Below, piece by piece: positions 30,303 through 41,800 of a stretch of DNA of 64,000 nucleotides. Source of the stretch: Parietichytrium sp. I65-24A (taxonomy: Eukaryota > Sar > Bigyra > Thraustochytrida > Thraustochytriidae); NCBI GenBank assembly GCA_012862575.1, contig BLSF01000071.1, forward strand, positions 62,001 to 126,000. The letters are read 5' to 3'. Both the position numbers and the translations under genes were made by a program. How positions within the stretch are numbered: position 1 is the first letter of the stretch; each line of letters opens with the position of its first letter. The notes below the pieces were generated by a model that saw only the letters and a program-made list of their open reading frames with translations, made no database searches and was not told the DNA's origin.

Positions 30303-32533
30303 ATGGCGAGCCAGGATCCAGAGTTTTACAAGCACACGCCCAAGGAGCAATTTCGTGTGATCACGGACCTGGAGGACATTTACAAGGCGCAGGACACACT
30401 GGTAGGTGTGAATGTTGGCAGTGAGAGGAGAGGAGAGGAGGGAAGGGAAACGCTGATTCTGACGAGGGTTTGTTTGCTTAACGCGTGCGCGAATGCGTGC
30501 TTTGCGGTTGGTGTTGCGGAGAGCAGGTTCCGAAGGATGATTGGCAGGTCGCAGAGTGCATGGTGATGGAGCTGGCGAAGGAGAAGATCCATACCACCGA
30601 TCAGCTTGTGAAGGCCACGCAAAAGCTGTGGAGGCGATTCAAGAAGCCTTTCAGAAAGAGCCAGATGCTTCACGTGCTTTTGACACTGATGGCACAAGAA
30701 AAGATTCCAGAGTCCGTCGCCTCCGCAGGAGATCTGGAGGCGCTCAGAAAGGTGTTGGTAAAGAAGAGTGGAAAAAGTACGTCCGGCGTCCTGGTCATCA
30801 CCGTGTTGACGAGCCCTTATCCGACTGTGAACGGGAAAAAGCAGCGATTTAGCTGCCAATGGAATTGCTATTATTGCCCGAACGAGCCCGGGCAGCCACG
30901 CTCCTACCTACACGACGAGCCGTCCGTCTTGAGAGCGAATAGAAACAACTTTGACCCGGTGCTCCAATTCACCGACCGCGCTATGACGCTTGAGATGAAT
31001 GGACATCCTGTGGACAAAATTGAGCTGCTCATCCTTGGAGGCACTTGGGCATCTTATCCCGTGGAGTACCAAGAAGAGTTTATCCGAGATCTTTTCTACG
31101 CTGCCAACACCTTCCGGAATAGAGAGCCACGCGAGAGGCTCTCCCTGAGAGAGGAGAAGGGGATCAACGAAACGACGCGCTGCAAAATTATTGGTATCAC
31201 ACTAGAAACCAGACCGGACTGTATCAACGCGGATGAGCTGCGTCGGTTTAGAAAGTACGGATGCACTCGAATTCAACTCGGGGTACAGCACACAAGTAAC
31301 GCCATTTTGAGCAAAATCAATCGAGGGTGCACCAACGAGGATACCAAACGAGCGCTCACGCTGCTAAAAGATAGCTGCTACAAGGTAGACATTCACTTGA
31401 TGCCAAATCTACCTGGTTCGAGCCCGGAATTGGACCGAAAGATGTTTGATGAGGTTCTGTTCGACCCAGATTTGCAGGCGGACCAGTGGAAGATCTACCC
31501 TTGCGAAACGACCCCTTGGACGGTGATTCAGAAATGGTATGAGACCGGCGAGTACCAGCCGTACCCAGAAGATGTGCTTATGGATGTGCTTATGGACGTC
31601 AAAGCCAAGGTCCACCCCTGGATTCGCCTCAACCGCGTGATTCGCGACATCCCGTCTCAATACATTCTTGGTGGTGTAGATAATCCGAGCATGCGCCAAG
31701 TCTTGCAGCAGAGGATGGCCAAGAACGGGCGCTACTGCAAGTGCATCAAGTGCCGCGAAGTTCGCTCCGCTACAATTGCCGACCCAAAGCTCGTCACGCG
31801 AAAGTACGAGGCGCAGGGCGCAACGGAATATTTCTTGAGCTTTGAATCGCAAGATGAGCGAACGATTTTGGGATTTCTGCGGCTTCGGATCAATCGTCTG
31901 GTTGGCAAACCACCTGCACCCAAAATTGATTTGCGGACCGCTACCAAGCCTTTGTTCTCGGCCGGGCCTAAAACAGCGCCCCAAACTACTGACAATGAGC
32001 GAAAGTCGCGGTCAATGGAGAGAGGTGGCCGGCCTCGACGGGTGCGAAGCAAAAGCCCAGGTGCTCCACTCCTGCGCCAAAGGCAAGAGGAAGAAGCAAA
32101 GGCAAAGGCAAAGGCTGCCATGGAGCCAGAGCTCGGGACAGGAGACTACTTGACTCCATTTCCAGAGCTCGCCGGCGCTGCATTCATCCGCGAACTTCAC
32201 GTGTACGGCCAATTGATCCCGACTGTGGACTCTCACAAGCATCATGCGCAGAATGTCGGTCTCGGATCGGCTCTGATGCGAGAAGCAGAGCGAGTTGCGA
32301 AGTTGCACGGCGCCACAAAAATTGCTGTCATCGCAGGTGTCGGAGTGCGCAACTACTACCGTCGGCTTGGTTACGACCTCGAGGGTGAGTCTGAAATGCT
32401 CATCAAGCATTTTGAGCAGCCTATTGTTCCACCAAAAGTGTACGAGGTATTGAAAGCTGTAGCCGTTGCAATTCTGGCCGTTTCCATGGCCATCGCAGCA
32501 GTGTTGCTTCGGCGTCATTTCGACGCGAAATAA
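30303..32533 (+). CDS. ELP3: Elongator catalytic subunit ELP3 (radical SAM plus acetyltransferase) with a C-terminal membrane anchor (two exons)
   Basis: Exon 1 is 30303-30401 and exon 2 is 30527-32533, giving 701 residues. ELP3 modifies wobble uridines of tRNAs using a radical SAM domain and a tRNA-acetyltransferase domain. The cluster is Cys143-x3-Cys147-x2-Cys150 (SCQWNCYYCPNEPG), a spacing closer to ordinary radical SAM enzymes than the CX9CX2C of yeast and human ELP3. Family blocks follow: ELLILGGTWASYPVEYQEEF, GITLETRPD, CTRIQLGVQ, MPNLPG and DIPSQY. The C-terminal domain has RELHVYG, QNVGLGSALMREAERVA and VGVRNYYRRLGY. A charged Ala/Lys/Glu insert precedes it. The last 30 residues are a hydrophobic helix (about 675-694, LKAVAVAILAVSMAIAAVLL) followed by RRHFDAK, a tail anchor. 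Toxoplasma ELP3 has a comparable C-terminal anchor placing it on the mitochondrial outer membrane, so a similar site is likely here. Confidence 0.93.
30402..30526 (+). other. Intron of ELP3
   Basis: This 125-bp phase-0 intron begins GTAGGT and ends GAGAGCAG. Splicing joins AQDTL to VPKDDWQ, extending the N-terminal helical region without a frame break. The donor is slightly weak, so a nearby alternative donor is possible. Confidence 0.8.
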
Positions 32534-33243
32534 TGGAAAAGTTGCTTCGTCCAAGATCTGAACTATGACACTCTAAAACTGCACGCGTCCTAAAACTGAT
32601 CCAAGTCCAGTCTTTCATGTTTTTTTTTTTTCTTTTTCTTTTTTTTCGTTTCCTGTCATGTCATTCATCAATTTTCGTTCTTCTCGTGTCAAACATTGTC
32701 AAACAAACAAAAGATCACACTCGCCAATCAAATCACGGTTCCTACGATTGTGCCGTTCCGGTTCTCCAGCCGCATGCCTGGTTCTACGAACAACGAGCCG
32801 TTCGCGCTCCCCCAACGAACATTCACGATCCGAACCCTCTCACGGGGTTAGGGTTTCCAAGCCCTGCCTGATTAAGGAGCCACCACAACCTCCCACCCGT
32901 CACACCAACCCCATATCACGTAACGCCTTGCGTCACCAGCACCTCTTAGTGACGCACCTTGTCCAGGCTGAGTTTAAGGAGGCACGACTGCCGCAGCTGC
33001 CAGACAGACACTGGTAAGCCCCGCCTACCCTCCGCTAGCCTACCCGTATCTACTCAACAAAAGAACAAAAGAGAGAGAAACACACAGAGAGAGAGAGAGA
33101 GAGAAACAGAGACCAGGTGCGCGGACACGTAGACAAATCCGGCGTACGCGTACAGCATTTACCGTGCGTACGATCCAATTAGTGCTAACGCTAGAAGCGC
33201 CGTGAGCAGTTTGAGCAGTTTGAGCAAAGATCCCAAAAGGAAG
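32534..33243. other. Tandem intergenic region 5' of ATP synthase gamma
   Basis: It starts with a poly-T/pyrimidine run at about 32619-32647 downstream of ELP3 and holds a GA tract at about 33066-33112. The coding frame of the next gene is open to a GTG at 33202, but the first ATG is at 33244. Confidence 0.6.
33066..33112 (+). repeat. GA/CA purine-rich tract 5' of the ATP synthase gamma gene
   Basis: GA dinucleotides with ACACAGA interruptions lie on the coding strand about 130 bp before the ATG. Confidence 0.8.
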
Positions 33244-34188
33244 ATGTTGAACGCGACCAGGATGGGCGGTGTGCGCGCGGGCGGCGCGGTGAGCAAGGTG
33301 CAAAGCCGTGGTTTTGCAGAGAACTTGAAGGCAATTCAAATGCGCATCAAGTCCACGTCAAACATCGGCAAGATCACCAAGTCCATGAAGATGGTGTCCG
33401 CGGCCAAGCTGCGCGGGGACACTGATCGTCTGATGGACGGTCGCCCATTCGCCGGCAGCATGAAGCAGATCTTCTCGAGCACGCCCACCGCGGAGGATGA
33501 GCCAATGCCAGAGTTCAAGAAGCCAATGTACGTGGTGGTGAGCTCCGATCGCGGTCTGTGCGGAGGTGTGAACGGGTTCGTGGCCAAGGAGACCAGGGCT
33601 GCAATGGAGCAGGACATCGCCGCTGGACTGGACCCGCAGGTGTTCGTGGCTGGAGACAAGGCCAGCGCGCAGATCGCTCGCGCGTTCCCAGATCGTATTG
33701 TGGGCCAGATCATGGAGCGCAGCAAAACCGCCACTAACTTTGCCAAGGCTCTTGTGATCGCCGACCGCGTCGTGAGCGCTCGCCCAGACGCTGACTGCTA
33801 CAAGATTGTTTTCAACAAATTCGTCTCCGCCATCAAGTACGAGACCCAGATTGTGACCGTGCCAAACTACCCTGTGCTCACCGCTGGAGAGGATGAGAGC
33901 ACCGCTATCATGCCATTCCCACTCAACAAATACGAGGGAGAGCTCGAGTCCACCGAGGAGGGTCTTTTGAACATGTTCGAGTACGGCTTCGCTGTGCAGC
34001 TCTACAGCTCTATGATTGAGAGCGCCACCTCCGAGCAATCTGCTCGTATGACTGCTATGGACAACGCAAGCAAGAACGCATCTGAGATGGTTGAGAAACT
34101 CACCATCCAGTACAACCGCGCTCGCCAGGCCAAGATTACCACTGAGCTCATTGAGATCATTTCCGGAGCGGAGTCTCTTAACGCTTAA
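33244..34188 (+). CDS. ATP5F1C: Mitochondrial F1F0 ATP synthase gamma subunit
   Basis: The protein has 314 residues. The start is the first ATG of the frame and gives a basic amphipathic presequence (MLNATRMGGVRAGG) typical of mitochondrial import. The mature part begins NLKAIQMRIKSTSNIGKITK, the long N-terminal helix of the central stalk, followed by SMKMVSAAKL. The middle has SSDRGLCGGVN, a gamma hallmark, and the C-terminal helix ends SARMTAMDNASKNASEM and ITTELIEIISGAESL. The subunit rotates inside the alpha3-beta3 ring and couples proton flow to ATP synthesis. No regulatory disulfide loop of the chloroplast type is present, which supports a mitochondrial form. Codon use is strongly biased towards C/G endings (AAG, GAG, ATC) compared with neighbours, as expected for high expression. 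Confidence 0.97.
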   Translation: MLNATRMGGVRAGGAVSKVQSRGFAENLKAIQMRIKSTSNIGKITKSMKMVSAAKLRGDTDRLMDGRPFAGSMKQIFSSTPTAEDEPMPEFKKPMYVVVSSDRGLCGGVNGFVAKETRAAMEQDIAAGLDPQVFVAGDKASAQIARAFPDRIVGQIMERSKTATNFAKALVIADRVVSARPDADCYKIVFNKFVSAIKYETQIVTVPNYPVLTAGEDESTAIMPFPLNKYEGELESTEEGLLNMFEYGFAVQLYSSMIESATSEQSARMTAMDNASKNASEMVEKLTIQYNRARQAKITTELIEIISGAESLNA

Positions 34189-35004
34189 TTTAGTCAATTT
34201 AAAAAAACTTGCACTCTACTGCCGTTTACTCGCCCCGCGCGTCCCATCACCAAAAACCAGTGCACATCTCGATAGCTGATTAGCTTTGTTAGGACTCGAG
34301 ACTGTGGTGCGATTTTGATTTTGATTTTGATCTTGAGTTTGTTGTTGAGTTTTGCTTCGCTTTGCCTTGCCTGCTAGGTTTTCTCACATTCCTCTACTAT
34401 TTTTCATTTTTCAGCTTCCTTCATCCATCCATCCACCAAACACAACTCATGATGATCGGTTTGTTCCGTTCCGCAACTACATCTCGTATTTTCGTCGTGG
34501 ATAAATAAGAAATCTCTTTTCCTTCACACTTCACACTTGCCAAACTTGCCAAGTTCAGTTCATCACAAAGCTATCGTCTACGAACACTCCTACACCGTGC
34601 CTACTACAGTAACCAATCTGTAGCCGGCTCTACTCAGCTATGATAGACCACCAACATCTTACTACTAGTAGCTAGCATAGCCATCCTCAGACACGATCTC
34701 TATATGGATTTAGAAGCCGTCTTAAGCGAAACCACTATATACGCAGTAGCGTCGGCCGTAAGAACATGTAAGAACAGAATTTCAGAACAGCAATCGCGAA
34801 TCCGACGAAAGGGGCCACCGTACTAGTACGGAAACTTCTATCCGTACACTTAGGCAGACACACAAACGGGGAGGAGGAAGGAAAACCGTCCGCGGACACC
34901 ATCGGACCGCCTAAGCGTCTCTAGTATTCCCTAGCGTCTCCCGCAGCACCGGTCTGCGGCCGGAGGAGAAGGAAGAGGAACAGGAAGAGGAGAGGCGCTG
35001 AACG
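34189..35004. other. Tandem intergenic region 5' of SUMF1
   Basis: It contains a perfect GTACTAGTAC palindrome at 34820-34829, CTAG-rich sequence near 34655-34680 and a purine run (34961-34996) ending about 10 bp before the SUMF1 start. No gene is seen. Confidence 0.6.
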
Positions 35005-36213
35005 ATGGTGCGCAGGGGCCTTCGGGCGTTCCTTCTGGCGGCGCTGGTCGCAATGGGTTCCGCAGATGAGCCAGGAGCACCCGCAGAACCGAACCAGTGC
35101 GCGGGAACCGGTTCCGCAGAAGGAGAACCGGGCGGCGGGTGCGGGTGCGGGTCCCAGCCCCCGCGCGGGTTCTGGCCGGGGGCGCCCTCACAAGATGCCA
35201 AGGAAGGAACCGGGAACCGGGACGTTGATGGAACCGGCGTGGCGGCGCAGGTACGGGCGGCCCGCTCGAAAGGGGCTCTTGACGTGGACTTTCGGAGAAC
35301 CAAGGTGGTGTCGGTTCCTGGCGGGGAATTCGTGATGGGAACCGACGACCCGAAGATACCGGAAGATGGAGAGGCCCCGGCGCGGAAAGTGAGGGTGAGC
35401 GGGTTCCTTATGGACGAAATGGAGGTGAGCAACAGGCAGTTTGCGGAGTTTGTTGCAGAAACTGGGTTCCTGACGGATGCGGAGAAATTTGGCTGGTCAT
35501 TTTGCTTCGAGAATACCTTGTCTGATGAGGTCATGCTCACGGTGGACAGCAAAGTGAAGGCGGTCCCGTGGTGGGTGCAGGTGTTTGGAGCCAGCTGGTG
35601 GAACCCGAATGGCCTGGATGGGGACGTCGTCTCGCTGGGCTTGCTCAATCACCCAGTCGTACACGTTTCTCACAATGATGCCCGAGCGTATTGCAGCTGG
35701 CTGGGAATGAGACTTCCGAGGGAAGCAGAATTCGAAAGAGCCTCGCGCGGGGGGCTTGATCAGAAACTGTATCCATGGGGCGACGAACTTTATCCAGACG
35801 GAAACTTCCGAGCAAATCTTTGGCAGGGGGACTTTCCCACGACCAATACTGGGGATGATGGCTTTGTCTTTGCCGCACCCGTGGACTCATTCGGTCCTCA
35901 GAATCAATTCGGCTTGTACAATATTATCGGCAATGCTTGGGAGTGGGTTGCGGACGCTTGGACCATAAGGCATCGCATCACTGATCCGCAAGGGAACACT
36001 CTAGAGAATCCGCAAGTTGAGCTGTCTTATGAAGCTATGGACGACCCCACCGTCGAGAGGGTAAAGAAAGGTGGATCCTACATGTGCCACATCTCATATT
36101 GCTATAGATATCGCACAGCTTCCAGAAGCTCCAATTCCGCGGATAGCTCCGCGCAAAATCTTGGTTTTCGGTGTGTCCAAGATCTCGAAGATGACGACAC
36201 AGCTCAAGCATGA
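35005..36213 (+). CDS. SUMF1: Formylglycine-generating enzyme (sulfatase-modifying factor 1)
   Basis: The protein has 402 residues with a signal peptide (RRGLRAFLLAALVAMGSADE). FGE oxidises the active-site cysteine of sulfatases to formylglycine in the ER. The active-site pair is present as Cys361 and Cys366 in GGSYMCHISYCYRYR, followed by SADSSAQNLGFRC. Other family blocks are GEFVMGTDDP, EAPARKVRVSGF, EVSNRQFAEFV, HPVVHVSHNDARAYCSW, LPREAEFERASRGG, NLWQGDFPTTNTGDDGF and GLYNIIGNAWEWVADAW. The N-terminal extension carries a CGCG motif (Cys46, Cys48), like the one human FGE uses for contact with ER retention partners. No KDEL-type signal is seen at the C-terminus. Length and order match animal SUMF1 closely. 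It implies that this organism makes type I sulfatases, perhaps for sulfated marine polysaccharides. Confidence 0.95.
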   Translation: MVRRGLRAFLLAALVAMGSADEPGAPAEPNQCAGTGSAEGEPGGGCGCGSQPPRGFWPGAPSQDAKEGTGNRDVDGTGVAAQVRAARSKGALDVDFRRTKVVSVPGGEFVMGTDDPKIPEDGEAPARKVRVSGFLMDEMEVSNRQFAEFVAETGFLTDAEKFGWSFCFENTLSDEVMLTVDSKVKAVPWWVQVFGASWWNPNGLDGDVVSLGLLNHPVVHVSHNDARAYCSWLGMRLPREAEFERASRGGLDQKLYPWGDELYPDGNFRANLWQGDFPTTNTGDDGFVFAAPVDSFGPQNQFGLYNIIGNAWEWVADAWTIRHRITDPQGNTLENPQVELSYEAMDDPTVERVKKGGSYMCHISYCYRYRTASRSSNSADSSAQNLGFRCVQDLEDDDTAQA

Positions 36214-38809
36214 ATGAATATGGTTGGGATTTTGTGATCGTGTTTTGCTTGTTTCATCCTCCCTTTGCACAGAGAGACACTGCTTATTGATTCTTTGAAT
36301 CATTCATTCACCACAGTGGCACTCGTCATCCTCATGGTCAAGAGCTTATCCTTTAGAACATCAAGTCCACGCTTTTCAAGTGACTGAGAGGGCTGCGTTG
36401 CGTATTGGGAGAAGAAGAAGCATCCCCTAGGATTAATTTAAAGTGGAGACTGTCTCAGCTGTGGATCAAATATTAATTATTAGAAGGTTAACGGAACTCA
36501 TGAAAAAGTGACTTATGTGACCTGCAAGACCGTCCTGCATCGGAAACTCGTTTGCCTTTAACTGCCCAAACGTGGGTGCTCACGCTAGCTATTCCTGTGA
36601 TGAGTCCTCGCGACTTCAACTTCCAAATTTTGGTGGGAAAAAGCTCATTCGGCGGAATTTCTAATCCCCCACACACACCGCATTCCTGCCCAGCACTTCG
36701 CACCCTTGACGACAAGCCACTAAGGCCCGAGCGAAATGCGTCTGTACAAACTGGACTTCACCTTTCGTGGGGATAGTGGGCCCTCCAACTCGTATTGCCG
36801 TTGACCTGCCACCCATCATGGCACATCTAAAAACTTTAAAGTAAATGCCACATGGTAAATGCCCTCAAAATTTTGAGCTATCGAAAGCACAAGCACTGTT
36901 TGGACTGTTTAGTATTGTTTAGCGCCCAGATCCGGTGGTACTGCCGGTGCTATCATTAACCACTAATGACACCATCGACTACCATCGCCTACTACCTCAC
37001 TATCAGCACTGAGACTCAGCCTAGTGATCATTATGCACTGCTGGGCCGTGATAGTGAGGTACAGTAACGACCCCGATTTAGTTCTCTTATTAACCTGTTC
37101 GCGCTATTCTATCAGTATAATATAGCGGGCGGTAGACATGGCTGTCGGCGAAAGCAGACTTATTACAGTACTTAGCACTTGTACTAGTACCAGAAACTGA
37201 CTCAACGGTACTCTGTTTTGGAAGAGAAACTTACAGTTACTGGTAGTTTCAACAGGTCACAATCTCATCGATCATGACTTGACTGTGAATCAATTCATTC
37301 CTTCATTCACAGTCTCAAGAAACATTTTTAGTTTTTTTTTTTTTTAATCGAAGAAACATCCAAGCCTTGTTAACGCCGTCGTCGACAACTACCCCCCTTG
37401 CCACGGACCCTCGTTGTTTCCTCTTTGCTTGCTGTCTGAATTGTGCGTGTGACCACGGAAGAAGAAGCTTTGCCTGATCATCTTTTCCTTCATTGCATTG
37501 CATTGCATTGCATGTCACGTTGTGCTTTCTTTCTTTCTCATTGCTTTTCTGGCTTTGGAAACTATAACAGTAAAACTGCACGACTTCCTTCGCTTTTCGT
37601 TCTTTTCGTTTGCGTTGCATTGCAGCGATGGTGGACTTGAGCGGGAAGGATGCGCAAGATGGAGCTGCGTGCCAAGCACGGGCTCGCCTTCTTCAAGTAG
37701 AAACGTAAACCACTGACCGTGATTGGGAATGGACAAGTTAGTGCCAAATGGGAATGGGAGATGGGAGATGGGAGATGGGAGATGGGAAATGAGAAATGAG
37801 AAATGGGAAAGGAGTTGAATTGACAGTGAGAGTTGAAAATGGCGAGACGGCGAGTGGGAATGCGGAGCTGCTTAGCAGCTTGAGGAAGTGCCTGATGGGA
37901 AGCGAGAAGCAGAGAGGCGGTACAGAGCTAGTGCAGTAAGCGCAGAGTGGTAGAGCGAGTGAGTGACTGAGTACTGCTTTGCGGTACAGTACTGTTCGTT
38001 CCTAAGGACGCCATGGAGCCTAGCACACGGGAACAGCGCTTTGGAATAAGAGGATCGATTTATCCGCTAAACTTGAGGCGCTCAGACTCAAGCTCAATCA
38101 ACTCTCAACTTGGCAAGTGGTAGTGGCTAGTGGCTAGTGGCTAGCAACCACCTCGACGCCAGCGAATGAACGCCTGCCTCTCTCTCTCTCTCTCTCTATC
38201 TCCCTTGCTCTCGTTCTGTCTGTTATTCTCTGTGGGTGAGACTCCTGCTTGGTAACGAATCAGGACTTGAAACCTTAGCGCAGCTCTTTTGGTTTCAGGA
38301 AGGGGAAGGCAGGGCAACTTAGGCCACGGAAAAGTGCGAACGCGAGGCCACGACTCGTGGCCGCGAAGCAGGTGAAACTCCCGCGTGCCCGACCCATCGG
38401 CGCATTTGACAGATTGACGGATTGACAGATTATCCGCTGCGCGTGAGCGTAGGGCTGTGAGAGTTCCGGAAGTGGCTCGAGGCGGGCGGGGGCAGCAAGT
38501 GCATTTGTGGCACATATTACTCGCGCGTGCTTGGCTGGTGACCTTCCAGGCACGCTGGGATTTGGTGAAGTGGGTTTGTTTCTATAGAATATAAGGCTCT
38601 TTCCGCTCGTGGTGGCAGCGGCTGACCTGGGATAATTGATTGCTCAATAGCATAGCCTTTGCAGATCAAAGCAGCGAGAGCGGCGGGGAAGTACACGTGC
38701 GACTCTCACTGTCGCACGGCCGACTTTGGTGCAAAAGGGTGCACCAAGTCGGGCAGCTGCCAGCGTGTTTTCCGGGGGATGCTTGTCTAGATTGCTCGAA
38801 TTGGAGAAC
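36214..38809. other. 2.6-kb tandem intergenic region 5' of the adenylyl cyclase
   Basis: It holds a perfect GTACTAGTAC at 37181-37190, a T run near 37331-37345, CATTG repeats at 37493-37512, GGGAGAT heptamers at about 37749-37810 and a CT tract at about 38178-38200. Short open frames have no recognisable domains. The cyclase frame is open upstream of 38810 but lacks an earlier ATG, so a 5' non-coding exon is possible. Confidence 0.55.
37749..37810. repeat. GGGAGAT heptamer repeat
   Basis: Tandem GGGAGAT units decay into GAGAAAT units. Confidence 0.85.
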
Positions 38810-41800
38810 ATGGAACTCGGCAAGAATCATTTGGGGAGGGTGGATCCGAGTGAGTCTCTTCGCGAGCTCGATGCAGATGCCAGCGGTGAATATGTCAAGC
38901 GGTTGGAGGTTTTAAACTCCACATACGAGAACAACTTCCCGGAGAGTCTGTCGAGAGACATTTTGGCTTACACGCCTTCAATATTGCATCATATTCTTGA
39001 AGTTGAGAGACAAAAGTCAATTCGCGGGCTCGAAAATGACGACAAGGAGGCACAGATTGTACTCTCCACCTCCGTGTGGCCGTCGAGTACTGCGCTAGAT
39101 TGCAACTTGATGCTTGCGGACGTTTCTGGATTTTGCAAAATATCAGAGCTTCTGTGCTCACGAGGTGCTGAAGGTTTGGACAAGCTCCGAACTGGTATTA
39201 ATGAGTGCTTCTCCGCGCTTATTGAAACGATTGCCATGTACGGCGGTGACATATTGAATTTCGCGGGAGACGCCCTGATTATTGGTTGGTTCACACTTTC
39301 ACCCTCGCAGGACCTTCGCTGTTATGTGAGGGGCATGGGCGGGTTTTCAAAGGATCAATTCGATACGAGGAGGATATGCAATACCAAGCTCACCGCACTC
39401 GTCACGGATTGCAAGACTCCCCAAGTTGGGTCAGAGGAAATGGAGCTTAGGCACAAGCTCAGTGCTGCCGCTTGTGTTCGCTGCGGCTTGGCGCTAGCAA
39501 ATTTGGAGCCGAAATTTGACTCGGAAAGGCTGAGGTTGCACGTGGGAGTCTCGTCTGGAATCCTTTCCTTCTATGTTGCAGGTGGTGCTCGGATGGAGTA
39601 TGAGTACCTTGCGACCAGCCCAGTTTTCAAAGAGCTTGGCCATGCTGTCAGCATAGCTGAGAGCAAAGAGCTTGTAATTTCCAAAAGCACGTATTCGCAC
39701 GTGAGAGATTTCGTCAGGTGCACGCCATCCGCAATCAGCGAGGACTACTTTCTCGTCCTGGATGCTCCGGAGAGTCTTGTTAGTGAAGCCCTCGAGAGGC
39801 TGGAAGTTTTGACGCAGGAAAGTTTGCAATCCGAAATCTGCGGGAACAAAAGCGAATCAAAGCTCGAGGAAGAACGCGTTCTTCGAGCCGCGAAAGACCT
39901 GAACGCAAATTCCAAGGTCAGTGAAGATTCATTTGAGCTTCACCATACCAGAAACTCGATATGTAAAGGCCTTGCGTTCGTTCCTCTGCCTCCGGAAATC
40001 GATGTCGATTCCCCGACACCAAACATCAGCGTGGAGTCTGAGATTCGTGAAGTCACGGTCATATTTGTCAAATTAAGCGGGCCGCGTATTGAAAGCTGCC
40101 TCGACGATGAGCAAGGCTCCATGCTTGCATTGGTAGAGGAGCTGGTTGGGGCCGCTCAGAAGGCGCTTCAAAAATACAATGGTATGTTGAGGCAGTTTCT
40201 TGTAGACGACAAGGGCATGGTGATGATATTTGCTCTTGGAGTTCCAAAATGTGTTCACGTTGATGATAAGATTCGTGGTCTCAAACTTGCTATTGAATTT
40301 TGCAAAACTATTGCTGACTTCGAGGTCCATTCCTCGGCCGGCGTCACAACTGGGCAGGCGTACATAGGTAACATTGGTAACCGATCGCGGAAAGAATACG
40401 CTTTAGTCGGGGATACCGTCAATTTTGCGGCTCGTTTGATGTCCTTTGGGAACAAAATGCTTTGTGCCAGGCTGACAGCCCAGCAGGCCATGGAGAGAGG
40501 ACGCATTTCTCAGGAGCGCTCCAGTAGCGTAAGAATGTATCAGTCTCATTCAGACCTGCCGGTCGAAGGAAAATTAGAAGAATCAGAAATCCTTCCATCC
40601 AGGCCGGAGGGGTCCCCCTCGTCGTATAGATTCGCGAACCGTAGATTCTCTGCTACCAGGCGCGTTTCCGAGGTGACTATAAATGAAAAATTCGTCGTTG
40701 TGTGCGATATGAATACTATGAACGGAGCATCCAAGGTCTTTGACTTTAGAAAACATGAAGATGTGAAAATCAAAGGCAAAGCCAACGCCACAGTGTTCTG
40801 TGTCACGAATCCGAAGGAGGACTATAAGGCGTATGCCTCAGACAAGATCTGTATTGGATTTGATCCGGAATTCAGGTATGTGAGATCGTTGATTCGGCTC
40901 AAGGAAGTTAAGCGGAGGGTATCGATTCTCATAACCGGTGGAACCATCCAGAGCGAAGTCACGAATGAAGTACAAGCAAAGCTAATTGCAAGCAGCACTG
41001 GCCTTGGCGAGTCCTCGCATGACCGAACTAGTCGCATCATGAACGAAACCGCAAAGCTAAATAGTGTACAGCAAGAAATTTCGGCAAGCTTTCGGTCCTC
41101 ACCAATAGCTCAAAGTTCTCTTGAGCTGGATGATTTGGACGCGATTGGGAGATCTCGCTCTGTCTGCGTCGAGCTTCGTCGCGTGGATAGCAGCGTGACC
41201 GCAATTTTGACCAAGGTGGGTAATCAAAACAAAACAGAGTCAAATGTCCGATCGGATGAGGAGTCTGGGATGATTACCGCTCGGAGCGGCTCACGGAATG
41301 AGAGTGGCAATGGTGATGCTGTAGTTAAGCTTGCACCTTCGGATGAGCCGAGGCGAATTCTGGTCCCAGATGGGGTCGTCCAAGAAGACGCGGCTCGCCG
41401 TCACTCGGGAAGTCGCACGTCCGTGTTTCGGAAGAAAGGTGGGACAATATTGGTCATCAAAGGTGACGAAGGGGGTGGTAAGAGCACATTTCTGCGTCAA
41501 GTGTGTGGGTCTGCGTCAAGCAGCGGGCTGGTGAGCGTCCTCGTCAAGCTTCGACCCACAGATCACTACCAGTCTTACTCCGCCCTCTCGCACATCTTCG
41601 TGTCTCTCTTCGCCGAGGAAGAAGTGAAAAGAATGCTGTCAAGCGTGGCGGGCTTCTTTGATCGTGTGCTGGATGAATGGGAAGAAAGCCTGGACGAGAC
41701 AGAAAGGCTTGCCCTCCCTGGTATTAAAGGTATCTTGAAAGTCGGAAGCTGGAATATCGCAGGTTGGACCTCCATTGACTCCCTACGAAGGGAAGGCAAC

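Noticed and set aside
33202-33243. Upstream extension of ATP synthase gamma beginning at GTG
   Set aside because: A eukaryotic nuclear gene should start at ATG, and the ATG at 33244 gives a normal mitochondrial presequence.
33358-34197. 279-codon minus-strand frame opposite ATP synthase gamma
   Set aside because: It mirrors a highly biased, strongly conserved coding sequence on the other strand and has no recognisable domain.
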